From JAEYKI01 sp036679405 (GTDB lineage Bacteria > Bacillota > Clostridia > Christensenellales > Christensenellaceae), in the NCBI GenBank assembly GCA_036679405.1, contig JAVBVZ010000034.1, positions 62,001 to 126,000 of the forward strand: DNA of 64,000 nt, given 5' to 3'. The notes beneath the pieces were generated by a model. The model searched no databases. It was not told where the DNA came from and worked only from the letters and a program-made list of their open reading frames with translations. A program made the position numbers and the translations under genes. This document shows positions 43,971 through 53,044 of the stretch, one piece after another. How positions within the stretch are numbered: position 1 is the first letter of the stretch; each line of letters opens with the position of its first letter.

Positions 43971-44990
43971 TCACTCATTTTTAAACAAAACAGCTTTTGC
44001 CGCGTCAAAATCAAGTCCCGCCCTTTGGCCGGGGCTTAGGCCCTTTAAGTCTTCCGGCCGCAGGATGAGGCGCATAGCCGGATCATCTTTTTCCAGAAGC
44101 ACTTCATAACGCTCTCCCTGGTAAGCCGCTGAGAGGATCTTAAATCCCGCGGCGTCGGCGCCCGTAATGCTGACGGCCGAGGGGCGCACCATTGCGCGGT
44201 AGGCTCCGTCCGGAAGGTCGGTTGCAAAATGCACAAACGCACTTTTAAAAACCCCATCCGAAACCCTGCCCGGCAGGTAGACAGCCTCTCCGAAATATTC
44301 GGCAACTTCCGGACAGAGAGGCTTTTCAAAAATGTTTTTGGGCGTGTCGTATTGCAGCACGTTTCCTTCCCGGATAAGCGCAATACGTTCGGAAAGCATC
44401 AGCGCTTCCTCCCGGTCATGGGTAACCAGCATGGTAGTCATGGAAAATTCACGATGCAGGTCGCGCACCAGTTCCCTCATTTCCCTACGCAAATTTTCAT
44501 CAAGACTGGAAAAAGGTTCATCCAAAAGCAATACATTGGGCGCGGCTGCAAGCGCCCTCGCCAGTGCAACCCGCTGCATTTGACCGCCGGACATTTCGTG
44601 CGGCATGCGTTTTTCAAATCCTTCCAGCCGTACCCTGCTTAAAAGGCGCGAAGACACGGCCATGCGCTCCGCTCTCGGTATCCCTTTCATTTTTAAAGGA
44701 AACGCAATATTTTCGGCCGTATTCATATGCGGAAACAGCCGGATATCCTGAAACACGATCACCGCGCCTCTTTTATGCGGAGGCATGCTCTCTGTGCTCA
44801 CGCCCCCCAGCAAGATCGATCCGCCCGACGGCGGGATGATTCCCGCAACCGTTTGAAGCAGCGTGCTTTTTCCACTGCCCGAAACGCCTAGCAAAGAAAC
44901 AAATTCCCCGTCCTTTACCTGCATATTCACGCCGTTTAAAATGCTCTGTCCGCCAAGGCGGACAGACACGTCATTAAGAACGAGTCCCAT
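43971..44990 (-). CDS. ABC transporter ATPase, YnjD-like
   Basis: This 339-residue protein has Walker A LLGVSGSGKSTLLQ, signature MSGGQMQRVALARAL, Walker B NVLLLDEPFSSLDE and switch His VTHDREEA. The C-terminal 110 residues are a TOBE-like regulatory domain, as in the CUT1/Fe/spermidine-type ATPases. The ATG at 44990 is chosen because the protein then starts directly with MGLVLNDVSV; it overlaps the permease gene by 17 nt. It drives uptake with the two permeases and the YnjB-like lipoprotein. Confidence 0.92.
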   Translation of the reverse strand: MGLVLNDVSVRLGGQSILNGVNMQVKDGEFVSLLGVSGSGKSTLLQTVAGIIPPSGGSILLGGVSTESMPPHKRGAVIVFQDIRLFPHMNTAENIAFPLKMKGIPRAERMAVSSRLLSRVRLEGFEKRMPHEMSGGQMQRVALARALAAAPNVLLLDEPFSSLDENLRREMRELVRDLHREFSMTTMLVTHDREEALMLSERIALIREGNVLQYDTPKNIFEKPLCPEVAEYFGEAVYLPGRVSDGVFKSAFVHFATDLPDGAYRAMVRPSAVSITGADAAGFKILSAAYQGERYEVLLEKDDPAMRLILRPEDLKGLSPGQRAGLDFDAAKAVLFKNE

Positions 44991-45807
44991 ACGCGCCTCC
45001 GTTATTTTGTCCCGTACCGCCGGGCGTAAATTTTTTAGCCAGCGTCTCAAACAAGGCAAACACCAGCAGGGAAGAAAGCACAAACACCAATGCGTAAGCA
45101 GCGGCCACGCTCCGGTCTCCGCCCTGTACCAGGGGCAACAACACCACCGCAAAGTTGACCACCTTACCGCCCCCGATCATCAACGTTAAAAAATACTGGC
45201 TGAAAGAAATAATATACCCCATACTGGCGGAAGAAAGAAGTCCCGGCAGTATCCGGGGCAAGGTTGCATACCAAAAAGCCCGTCCGGGCGTCGCCCCCAG
45301 CACCTGGGCCTGCCGCTCCAGCTTATCTCCCGCCGCCCGTGTCACGTCCAGCATAATATTCACGGTGTAGGGAAGCGCATATAAAGTGTGTACTATAATA
45401 ACGCCGGCCAGCGTATCTGCCAGTCCCATACGGATAAAAAGCACGCCTGCTCCCATGGCAAAGGCAGTTGCCGGAACAATAACGGGCAGTATGCTCCCCA
45501 GCGCAAGCAGTTTTTTTCCGGGAAAATCATATAATACCAGCGCACGCGCAGTCATAGCGCCAACCAGCGCAGACAGCGCGGCAACCGCCAAAGAAAGCGC
45601 TACACTGGACAGCAACACAGCAAAAGCATCCGAATAGGGCGCAAACAATCCCGCATACGCGCGCAGCGAAAAGCTCTCGGGGAAAAGGTTCGGCCACGCC
45701 CACCTCCCGGCTATACTCCAGAAGGCCAGCACGGCCAGCGGCAATATAATGGCCAATCCGGCCAGCGGTAGAAAAACGCGAAACAGACTTCTCTTTTTGT
45801 CATACAT
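44974..45807 (-). CDS. ABC transporter permease
   Basis: This 277-residue protein has about six membrane segments and the BPD_transp_1 EAA loop GATPGRAFWYATLPRILPG, where the ATPase docks. It is the second permease of the YnjBCD-like transporter; in E. coli YnjC is a single fused permease, so here the two halves are separate genes. The start is ATG 45807, giving an 8-nt overlap with the upstream permease. Confidence 0.9.
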   Translation of the reverse strand: MYDKKRSLFRVFLPLAGLAIILPLAVLAFWSIAGRWAWPNLFPESFSLRAYAGLFAPYSDAFAVLLSSVALSLAVAALSALVGAMTARALVLYDFPGKKLLALGSILPVIVPATAFAMGAGVLFIRMGLADTLAGVIIVHTLYALPYTVNIMLDVTRAAGDKLERQAQVLGATPGRAFWYATLPRILPGLLSSASMGYIISFSQYFLTLMIGGGKVVNFAVVLLPLVQGGDRSVAAAYALVFVLSSLLVFALFETLAKKFTPGGTGQNNGGAYGTRS

Positions 45808-46666
45808 GCAGGCCGCCCCCTTCCAGTTCTTTTTTGACCTGCCGGTAGTATACGAACGCCGCTCCAAGAGAAATAAGCAGCAAAACGCCGCTCAGAGCCA
45901 TTGCATACGGCCGGTTTTGCAGATCCGGGTTCACATATTCAATATACGCCTGCACGGGCAGGGCCCGGGGCAGCGTTGCGCCCAGCAGATACGGCAATTC
46001 GTAAGCCCCCAGAGAAAATGCAAATATAATAAGAAACGCTTTCTTCACAGCAGGCATGCAAAGCGGCAGCGTAACGTTCACAAAGGTCTTAATGCGGCTT
46101 GCACCCAGGTTTTGGGCCGCCTCCCCCAGCGTTCGGCTGACCGACAGCATCAATGCCAGCGTAAAATACGCTACAAAAGGAATCTCCTTCCACGCATACG
46201 CCATAATGATGCCCGTGCTGTTCGCGCTGAACAGCACGGAGGGAAAGTCGCTTTGCCCGCCGGTCAGCCCAGCCAAAAACAATGCGCGGGATATAAGCCC
46301 GCTTTGTGAAAACAGCATGATCATAAAGAGGGCGACCACTGTGTGCGGCACCAGTATGGGCAGCCGGACCAGGCGTTCGGCCACCCGCCTGCCCCCGTTA
46401 GAGGAGACCAGGGCCGCGGCCAGCGCGGTGCCGCCCGCCGCCGCAATCAGCGAAGAGACCGCGGCAATAAAAAGACTTAAAGTGATGGAATCCACAAACT
46501 GCGGCTCCCTAAAAACCTCTGCATAATAGGAAAGCGTAACGTCGTACAGGCCCAGTGCCGGGATATACCCAAAGCTTTCAACAAGCGTGCTTCCCATACT
46601 CAAAAGGAGCAACGCGCCAAGAAAGGCCGCAGGCAAAATCAAAATAACGGGGATCTTTTTTCTCAC
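45800..46666 (-). CDS. ABC transporter permease
   Basis: This 288-residue protein has about six membrane segments, a large external loop after helix 1, and the EAA loop GASRIKTFVNVTLPLCMPA. It forms the other half of the permease pair. The start is GTG at 46666, with AAAGGAGG 7 nt upstream; this gives MRKKIPVILILP. A small hairpin (46683-46700) separates it from the lipoprotein gene and may lower permease relative to binding-protein expression. Confidence 0.9.
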   Translation of the reverse strand: MRKKIPVILILPAAFLGALLLLSMGSTLVESFGYIPALGLYDVTLSYYAEVFREPQFVDSITLSLFIAAVSSLIAAAGGTALAAALVSSNGGRRVAERLVRLPILVPHTVVALFMIMLFSQSGLISRALFLAGLTGGQSDFPSVLFSANSTGIIMAYAWKEIPFVAYFTLALMLSVSRTLGEAAQNLGASRIKTFVNVTLPLCMPAVKKAFLIIFAFSLGAYELPYLLGATLPRALPVQAYIEYVNPDLQNRPYAMALSGVLLLISLGAAFVYYRQVKKELEGGGLHV

Positions 46667-46682
46667 GGACGCGCCTCCTTTC

Positions 46683-46700
46683 AAAACCACGGCAGGTTTT
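46683..46700. terminator. Small attenuating hairpin after the YnjB-like gene
   Basis: AAAACC (46683-46688) pairs with GGTTTT (46695-46700). It is short, at the usual place for partial termination or mRNA stabilisation after a binding-protein gene. Confidence 0.4.
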
Positions 46701-46715
46701 TTGATTCTACAAAAA

Positions 46716-47945
46716 CTACCGGCCCACAACCTCTTCTTCCCATATTTCTTCAATCAGCGGAATGAGCGAAGATGGCATCTCGGGCAGACGGGCCGATAAA
46801 AGACCGCTTTGGGAAATGGTTCCCTCACCGGTATCCACCGCTTCAAAAAGCGCTTTTTCAGTATCGCTCAGCTTCGTTTCGTCCAGCACCGGCAGCGCTT
46901 TAAGATCGGTATATTGGCTTAACTGCATCCCGGCAGACAAAAGTTCGTTGATCACGATCATTGCGCCCGCCTTGTTTTGAGAATTGTCCGCAATCGCAAT
47001 ATAATTGGTGTTGCCGATCGTTCCGCTGTCAAACAAAAACGAACGGGCGGTATCCGGATAAATCCCTTTTTCAATGTTGACCGCCACCGAATACGGGTTG
47101 TAACTCATGCTGAGAAGAAGTTCGCCGTCTGCAAACATATTGTCCGCTTCAGTGGATGTTGCCGGAAAGGTTTTGCCTTCGTTCCATAAATACGGATTTA
47201 ACGTCCTCAAATATTCCATGGCCGGCATCACTGCTTCGCGCACCGTCTCCTTATCCGCTTCCATATCCGTAAAGACTTCATACCCCACGATATCGTAAAT
47301 CACATTCCGTACAAAAGCGCTCCCTGTAAAATCGGGCGGCGCGGGATAGGAAACCTGCCCCGGATACTTTTTTGCAAATTCCAGCAATTCGGCGGTATTG
47401 GCCGGCATTTCGGGCGTTTTTGCGCCGTCGGCAATCAACACCATCTGCGCTTTGCTGTAAGGCGCTTCATAACCGTCTATGGGGTACCCGAAATCCAGTT
47501 GATTTTCATCTGCGTCTGCGTCCACATACGTCTGGTAATTCGGCAGGTATTGCGCAAACGGGCCGAAAAGCAGACCGTTTTCACGCGCGGAATAAAAATT
47601 TTCCCCGTTGATCCATATCATATCTACCGATCCCTTTTCTTCCCCGGCCTGTTTTTCGGCTGTCAGTTTGGCCAGTATCTGGTCGATATCCATAGGCACG
47701 CGCACAAGCGTAATGCCGTATTTTTCTTTTACCTCCGGCGTTACCACCGTATCCAACCAGGTATTACGCTGTTCATCGCCTCCCCATCCGTAAAAAGTAA
47801 CGGTGGTGCCTTCCGCCTGAGACTTGATTGCATCAAAATCGGCAGACGGATCAAACGTCTCTGCCGTTCCGGACGCTGCGCATCCGGCCAGCAATCCTGC
47901 CATCATTACGGTTGCCGTCAGCCATATCCATATTTTTTTCATCAT
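46716..47945 (-). CDS. YnjB-like ABC substrate-binding lipoprotein
   Basis: This 409-residue protein has a lipoprotein signal peptide ending LLAGC (lipid-modified Cys near 22). Its mature part matches E. coli YnjB in several blocks: VTFYGWGGDEQRNTW, RVPMDIDQILAKL, DMIWINGENFYSARENGLLFGP-type segment, and DFGYPIDGYEAPYSKAQ. YnjB's ligand is unproven (thiamine-like compounds have been suggested). Here it lies directly downstream of a radical SAM enzyme and a nucleoside hydrolase, so a nucleoside or base derivative is a plausible ligand. Two adjacent ATG codons are possible starts. Confidence 0.92.
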   Translation of the reverse strand: MMKKIWIWLTATVMMAGLLAGCAASGTAETFDPSADFDAIKSQAEGTTVTFYGWGGDEQRNTWLDTVVTPEVKEKYGITLVRVPMDIDQILAKLTAEKQAGEEKGSVDMIWINGENFYSARENGLLFGPFAQYLPNYQTYVDADADENQLDFGYPIDGYEAPYSKAQMVLIADGAKTPEMPANTAELLEFAKKYPGQVSYPAPPDFTGSAFVRNVIYDIVGYEVFTDMEADKETVREAVMPAMEYLRTLNPYLWNEGKTFPATSTEADNMFADGELLLSMSYNPYSVAVNIEKGIYPDTARSFLFDSGTIGNTNYIAIADNSQNKAGAMIVINELLSAGMQLSQYTDLKALPVLDETKLSDTEKALFEAVDTGEGTISQSGLLSARLPEMPSSLIPLIEEIWEEEVVGR

Positions 47946-47960
47946 AATCTGTCGTCCTTT

Positions 47961-49010
47961 CTAGATGGAATCTGTTTTTACAAGATAGTCAAAATCAATA
48001 GGGATCTTGCTTTCATCTCCGCGCCGTATGTTTGAAAATCCGCATTCAAAAAGCATTCTCCGGCAGTCTGCCATATCCATCCCCCGGTTTTTTGATGTGT
48101 CGCCCGTATTGTCGCGCGGATTTGCGCCCGTCTCGGCGGTAATAATGTTTGCACCCGCCGCATAGCTCAGTTCGTTGGGTTCATGAACGCCCATGTAAGC
48201 CATGGTGGGCACTGTGGCCGTACAAAGGGAGATCGCCGCCACAATCTGTGCAAGCCGAAGTTCGCTGATCTGCCCATACCGAGCCATGGGTGCGCCGGGC
48301 ACTGCGACCCGGCGCATGGCAGCATGCTGCGTAATGCCCATCTCGACTCCGATGAAGATATTATCCACCAGTTGTTCTACCGTATGCTCCGGGCCGATCG
48401 GTTCACAGCAGGTATACAGCTCCAGCCCCGCATCCAGCGCGTTTTCCATACTTTGGATTCGGTCCTCGGGTCTAAGATCGGTATCCACTCCTTCCCCGAT
48501 CCGGCAAACATGGTACACCCCGGTCACCCCGGCGCTACGCATCTCCCGGTATGCCTCTAAAGGCGAATCGCCCACATTGGCCCATATCTGCGTGGTTTTG
48601 GGCGCAATGCGCCGGGCCGTTTCAACAATTTTTAAGAAATGATCCAAATCATACTCGTGCATCGTCATCAGATACAGACCGTACAGATCGCCGTAACGGC
48701 AAAAATCCTCCATCTTCCCTTCCAGCTCTTCATGGCTCAAACGGGAAGCTGTAAAACGGGTATGCCCGTCTCCGAAGGTGCAAAACCTGCATCCGCCCGG
48801 GCAAGGCGCGATATCGACGCCGATTTGCCCTAAAATGATCGCCGAATTGTCATTTTTTCCACGCAGGATAGCGGATGCCGCCGCCCGCAGCAGTCCGGCT
48901 TCAAGCCCTTCTTCGGGGAAGGAAAGAAGGTATTTGCAGTCCGCGCGCTCCAGGGGGATACCCCTAAATGCCTTATCCATAATCTCCTCAAACTGTTTTG
49001 CTGTTTTCAT
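47961..49010 (-). CDS. BioB-like radical SAM enzyme, possible queuine lyase QueL
   Basis: This 349-residue protein has the radical SAM cluster motif CPGGCRFC (CX3CX2C) near residue 70, followed by a TIM-barrel-like body and a BATS-type C-terminal region (RRVAVPGAPMARYG, AANIITAETG). It resembles biotin-synthase-like proteins but lacks context for biotin synthesis. It overlaps a nucleoside hydrolase by 23 nt and precedes an ABC importer. In C. difficile a nucleoside hydrolase (QueK) and a radical SAM lyase (QueL) salvage queuosine to preQ1. That assignment here is inference from gene order and family; HmdB-like enzymes are an alternative. GAGGATGTG supports the ATG. Confidence 0.8.
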   Translation of the reverse strand: MKTAKQFEEIMDKAFRGIPLERADCKYLLSFPEEGLEAGLLRAAASAILRGKNDNSAIILGQIGVDIAPCPGGCRFCTFGDGHTRFTASRLSHEELEGKMEDFCRYGDLYGLYLMTMHEYDLDHFLKIVETARRIAPKTTQIWANVGDSPLEAYREMRSAGVTGVYHVCRIGEGVDTDLRPEDRIQSMENALDAGLELYTCCEPIGPEHTVEQLVDNIFIGVEMGITQHAAMRRVAVPGAPMARYGQISELRLAQIVAAISLCTATVPTMAYMGVHEPNELSYAAGANIITAETGANPRDNTGDTSKNRGMDMADCRRMLFECGFSNIRRGDESKIPIDFDYLVKTDSI

Positions 49011-49881
49011 TTTTCACATCCTCTTTCATCTCTACTTTAAGATACGTTTCATATACATGCTGCTCAAACACTTCCGGGTTTTGGATCACAGGAAGATTCA
49101 CCGTTATTTTTTCTCCGCTGCCCAAAAGGTTCCCTTGTGCCAGCGAAGCCGCCGTCGGGGTGATGAGTGTTTCACGTTCCCAAAACAGTTCCTTTTCCGT
49201 AAGCGCCGCGGCGGCCACCACATCCCAGTTGTAAAATCCATCTGCACCGCGGCAGGCCATATGCTCGTACCAGTAGGCTGTTTTATCGTAAATATACCGG
49301 GCGATGGGCAAAAGAGATCTTTTGAGCCTCCGTTCATATACTTCCCGGGAAAAGAAGGCGGGAAGACAGTTGTTTCCGGTGGCAATCTGCAGATTCGGCG
49401 CATTTTGCAAAACGCACAGTGCCGCCGCCGGATCACTGGAAAAATTCAGTTCATCCACATCACAGCCCTCCATACACAACGGCCGGGTCACCCCGCCCAT
49501 CAGGGCCGTTTCGCTTATTTTTTTAAAAAAACGCCTGTCCTGTTCGTAAGCATGCCGCAGATTGGTGAGACTGCCGGTTGCCAGCAGGCACAGATCCCCC
49601 CTATGCTTTTGTGCCTCCTGAAGAAGAAAATCAGCCGCCGCGCTGCCGCCCGGACCGGGAGACGCGCTCCCTTTCAGCACGGGCAGGCCGCAGCCCAGCC
49701 GTGCCATCATGGTTTTTGTGTTTTCATAAACCGTATCCACATTGCTGTTTCCATACGTACAGGTAATGCCCACAAGGTTCACGTCTTCCCTTCCCAGAAG
49801 GTAAAGCAGCGCCAGGCCGTCGTCTACATCGCAGCCTACAATTCCAAAGGTATTGTCGCAGTCTAAAACAATGTTTTTCAT
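48988..49881 (-). CDS. Nucleoside hydrolase, possible QueK
   Basis: This 297-residue protein is an inosine-uridine-type N-ribohydrolase. The metal-binding N-terminal motif is expanded: LDCDNTFGIVGCDVDDGLAL instead of the short DTDxGxDD. GGVTRPLCMEG and LNFSSDPAAA cover the remaining Ca2+ site. It should split a (modified) nucleoside into base and ribose. The start at ATG 49881 is preferred because GGGG lies 6 nt upstream; 49887 is an alternative. It is the first gene of the operon, 33-53 nt from a palindromic operator candidate. If the radical SAM partner is QueL, this is QueK acting on queuosine. Confidence 0.85.
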   Translation of the reverse strand: MKNIVLDCDNTFGIVGCDVDDGLALLYLLGREDVNLVGITCTYGNSNVDTVYENTKTMMARLGCGLPVLKGSASPGPGGSAAADFLLQEAQKHRGDLCLLATGSLTNLRHAYEQDRRFFKKISETALMGGVTRPLCMEGCDVDELNFSSDPAAALCVLQNAPNLQIATGNNCLPAFFSREVYERRLKRSLLPIARYIYDKTAYWYEHMACRGADGFYNWDVVAAAALTEKELFWERETLITPTAASLAQGNLLGSGEKITVNLPVIQNPEVFEQHVYETYLKVEMKEDVKNENSKTV

Positions 49882-49913
49882 TTTCATCCCCGCAAAATAG
49901 CGTATCAAATCAT

Positions 49914-49934
49914 ATAGTAGACTATATCTACTAT
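49914..49934. promoter_or_regulatory. Candidate PadR operator upstream of the nucleoside hydrolase operon
   Basis: ATAGTAGA (49914-49921) and TCTACTAT (49927-49934) are exact reverse complements with a 5-nt spacer. On the minus strand TTGGGA lies 18 nt before TATAGT, which overlaps the repeat, so binding would block the promoter. The operon's last gene encodes a PadR regulator. Confidence 0.55.
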
Positions 49935-50016
49935 TCATATTTTATCCCAACGCCTCATCCCTGTATTGCACTTTTGTCTTGTTTTTTGCAAATTCTTTCT
50001 ATAAAATGATCCGTAC

Positions 50017-50065
50017 GCACATTTAAAAGACCATGCAGAAAACCTGCATGGTCTTTTAAATGTGC
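50017..50065. terminator. 22-bp perfect hairpin terminator
   Basis: Arms 50017-50038 and 50044-50065 are perfect reverse complements around a 5-nt loop. The inner AAAAGACC/GGTCTTTT supplies a T-run in both directions. It closes the 10-gene carbohydrate operon after deoC (stop at 50092). Confidence 0.9.
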
Positions 50066-50091
50066 CAAATATAAACGCCTCCCCGGACTTT

Positions 50092-50814
50092 TTAAGCCGT
50101 TTTTCCCGGATCGATCCCTTCGGGAATGCCCCGCGCCTCCTCCATAATTTTTACGGCCGATTCAAGACCGATTCCAAACCGGTCAACGCCCCTCTCATAC
50201 ATTCGGATCACCGTATTTAAATCCTGCACGCCCCCCGCTGCTTTCAGCCCGGCTTGTTCCCCCACCGTTTTCTTCATAAGCTCTATATGCGACACGGTAG
50301 TCGGCTCTGCGCAAAACCCGGAACCGCTTTTTACAAAATCTGCGCCGCCATCCACCGCACATTTGCATGCATCCACAATCTGCTCGCTTAAGAGCATTGG
50401 CGCTTCGATAATCACTTTTAACGGCGTACGGTTACACGCCTTCTTCACCAATTGAATATCCAGTATCACATCGCCGTATTTTTTAGACTTCAGCCAGCCC
50501 AGATTCATCACCATGTCTATCTCCTGCGCGCCCATATTAAGGGCATACCTGGTCTGTGCGGTTTTGATCTCCGTCGGCTCCTGTCCGGACGGAAAACTGA
50601 CCACTCCACCTACTTTTGTCTTTGTCTCTTTGAGCGCATAACATAAAAAACCCATATAGGGCGGCCAGGAAAATGCAGAAACAAATCCGTATTTTTTGCA
50701 GGCGCCGATCAGTGAATGAATATCTTCATATGATGCGTCTCTTTTTAATACGGACGCATCGATCATTTGGCTCAGATCCTTTGCAAATACCCGTCCTTCG
50801 TTTTCTTTCTTCAT
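50092..50814 (-). CDS. DeoC-like deoxyribose-phosphate aldolase family protein
   Basis: This 240-residue TIM-barrel aldolase has ADFVKSGSGF with the Schiff-base Lys and LKAAGGVQDL with the second Lys, EIDMVMNLGWLKS and KVIIEAPMLL. Deoxyribose-5-phosphate aldolase splits its substrate to glyceraldehyde-3-phosphate and acetaldehyde. The TSTG of classical DeoC reads SGSG, so another short-chain ketose or deoxy-sugar phosphate is possible. It is the last gene of the carbohydrate operon, about 170 nt after the second permease. Confidence 0.9.
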   Translation of the reverse strand: MKKENEGRVFAKDLSQMIDASVLKRDASYEDIHSLIGACKKYGFVSAFSWPPYMGFLCYALKETKTKVGGVVSFPSGQEPTEIKTAQTRYALNMGAQEIDMVMNLGWLKSKKYGDVILDIQLVKKACNRTPLKVIIEAPMLLSEQIVDACKCAVDGGADFVKSGSGFCAEPTTVSHIELMKKTVGEQAGLKAAGGVQDLNTVIRMYERGVDRFGIGLESAVKIMEEARGIPEGIDPGKTA

Positions 50815-50888
50815 CGTTTATCCCCCGGTTGTATAGTTCGTCCAATATAAGCGGTAATGAAGACCCTGTTTTGATTTTTACACCTTTA

Positions 50889-50918
50889 ATAGACCGACAG
50901 CATTCACCGCCGGTCTAT
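50889..50918 (-). terminator. Stem-loop between permease and deoC genes
   Basis: ATAGACCG (50889-50896) pairs with CGGTCTAT (50911-50918). No T-run follows on the minus strand, so it may be a processing or attenuation structure rather than a full terminator. Confidence 0.4.
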
Positions 50919-50983
50919 CCAAAAAGTGATCTTCTTATTTTTGGGGTCTTACTGCTGGCGCCATTTTTTTGTTTTTCAGCTCC

Positions 50984-51991
50984 TCAGGCGTTCAGCATGA
51001 GTGCGTGCTGGCGCCTTCTCTTAAGCAAACTTGTAATAGTCACACCGACGATCAGCAACGCGCCCGTCACGATCTGTGAAATATAAGACGGTGTTCCAAG
51101 CTGTGTCAGGCCGTTCACCAGCATCGCCAGCAATATGGCCCCGACCAGCGTTCCAAATACATTTGTTTTGCCAATCTTAAACAGCATTGCACCTAAGAAA
51201 AGCTTTGTAAATGAATCCAGAAAAATGGTGGAGCCGATTGTCGGCTGGCCTGAATTCACCATCAGCATAAGCATAACGCCACCAAAAGCGGCAAACACGC
51301 CGGAAATGACAAAAACTTTGCGCAGTATGGAATTAATATTAATACCCGCAACTTCCGCAGCTTCCTTATTGTCTCCTATTGCATAGATATATTGGCCGAA
51401 CTTTGTTCTTTCCTGTACGATCATCATTACGATAACCATAATCACGACGGCAATAAAGATTACCGGAACGCCGAAGAAATCTCCCCAGATAATAGAATAG
51501 AACATCGTTCCTTCGGCTTTTTGAATCGGAACCGTTGTCCCGACGCCCAAAATAAGAGCCATGGCCTTTGCGACACCCGAAACGGCAATAGTCACAATAA
51601 GAGACTTCAGCTTGAATTTTGTTACCAAAACTCCGTTCAGTATACCAAAAAGCGCCCCGCATCCAATTGAAATGAACGCCGCCACATCTATAGACATTCC
51701 GTTGTTCATCAATACCGCTGTCAGGACACTGGAAAAAGCCGCAATATCCGGGAAAGAAACATCCATCTCATCTGCGGCCAACACCCAGGTTACGCCCAGG
51801 ATAATAGAGCCATAAATGCTGCCCTGGCGTAAAAATGTCATGATATTGCTTTGTGTCGGATATGTATCCTGCAATACGATGGAAAATACAATAAAGATGA
51901 TCGCAAGGATAAAAAGCAATAAATAGTTTGTGAGTACCGCTTTCAGCCTGCCCTGTGATTTGCTTTTTATTACGCTGCCCATGCCGCTCAT
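50984..51991 (-). CDS. Sugar ABC transporter permease (RbsC-like)
   Basis: This 335-residue protein has about ten membrane segments and the BPD_transp_2 layout. GDNKEAAEVAGININSIL is the cytoplasmic loop typical of ribose/galactose-type permeases. It overlaps the other permease gene by 4 nt. With the RbsA-like ATPase and the lipoprotein it forms a CUT2 importer. Confidence 0.92.
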   Translation of the reverse strand: MSGMGSVIKSKSQGRLKAVLTNYLLLFILAIIFIVFSIVLQDTYPTQSNIMTFLRQGSIYGSIILGVTWVLAADEMDVSFPDIAAFSSVLTAVLMNNGMSIDVAAFISIGCGALFGILNGVLVTKFKLKSLIVTIAVSGVAKAMALILGVGTTVPIQKAEGTMFYSIIWGDFFGVPVIFIAVVIMVIVMMIVQERTKFGQYIYAIGDNKEAAEVAGININSILRKVFVISGVFAAFGGVMLMLMVNSGQPTIGSTIFLDSFTKLFLGAMLFKIGKTNVFGTLVGAILLAMLVNGLTQLGTPSYISQIVTGALLIVGVTITSLLKRRRQHALMLNA

Positions 51992-53007
51992 TGTCCAACA
52001 CTCCCTTCCATCGAATGCTGCTTTTTAGGCGCACACCCTTTTATTCGTTTTTGTTTTCCGCCTCCCGATACGTTGATCACCGAGATTAAAAGGGCAACAA
52101 TCAACATGGTGCTTGTCACCAGATCGCCGATATAATACGGCAGGTTGATGATCGTAAATCCGTTGGATAAGATCTGAACCAGCAACGCTCCTAAAAATGT
52201 CCCGAGCACGCACGGGCGTTTAAAGATCGCATTCCCTATGAACACCGCCGTATAGCAGGGCATCAGAAAGGTAAGCGCCGTCTTGACTTCTCCGTTTCCT
52301 TTGGAAGCCGTATTCACCATTCCCGCAAAAGAGGCCAGCACTACACAGATCACAAAGGCGGATACTATAATCAGGGTAACATTGATGCCGGAAAAACGTG
52401 CCGCCACGCTGTTGGATCCGGTTGCGTAAAAAAAGGTCCCTATCTTGGTCCTTTCAAGTATAAGATAGCAGACGGCAAACAATACGATCATCAAAAATAC
52501 CGGCGTCGGGATCCCTCCTACCGAACCGTCGTTCAAAAAACTGATGCCCGATGTTTTGAAATTGTCATAAATCTTCATGCCCTCACTGAATAAGTACGCA
52601 CATCCGAAAGCGATTGACCCGATGGCAATGGTGATAATAATATCCGGCAGTTTAGCCACGCCAACCGCTATACCCGAAGCCAGTCCAAAGGCAACCGCGC
52701 CGGCCAGCCCGATCAATATGGCCGGAATCGCACCAAACCCCAACTGAATCAGCCACGACATCAGCATTGCCGAAAAACAGGCGATCAAATAAAACGAAAT
52801 ATCCGTATGTCCAACCGAAATAACAAACGTAAGACCAAGCGCAGCAATCGCAACCACTGAGACATGCTTTAAAATGGTCAAAAAGTTATTCGGAGTAAAA
52901 AAATTCTGATTCAAACATGCAAAAATGATAATCACGCCGGCAAAAATAGCTGCAAAGCATATTTTTGTGATATAGCTTCTATCTTTTTGCTCCACTTTTG
53001 TAGACAT
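51988..53007 (-). CDS. Sugar ABC transporter permease (RbsC-like)
   Basis: This 339-residue protein has about nine or ten hydrophobic segments and TGSNSVAARFSGINVTLI, the CUT2 permease loop. It forms a heterodimer partner with the next gene; CUT2 systems often use one permease, so a pair is slightly unusual. It starts 38 nt after the ATPase stop. Confidence 0.92.
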   Translation of the reverse strand: MSTKVEQKDRSYITKICFAAIFAGVIIIFACLNQNFFTPNNFLTILKHVSVVAIAALGLTFVISVGHTDISFYLIACFSAMLMSWLIQLGFGAIPAILIGLAGAVAFGLASGIAVGVAKLPDIIITIAIGSIAFGCAYLFSEGMKIYDNFKTSGISFLNDGSVGGIPTPVFLMIVLFAVCYLILERTKIGTFFYATGSNSVAARFSGINVTLIIVSAFVICVVLASFAGMVNTASKGNGEVKTALTFLMPCYTAVFIGNAIFKRPCVLGTFLGALLVQILSNGFTIINLPYYIGDLVTSTMLIVALLISVINVSGGGKQKRIKGCAPKKQHSMEGSVGQ

Positions 53008-53044
53008 TGTCTGTATTCCTCCTCAATTCATTGGTTTTAAAACG

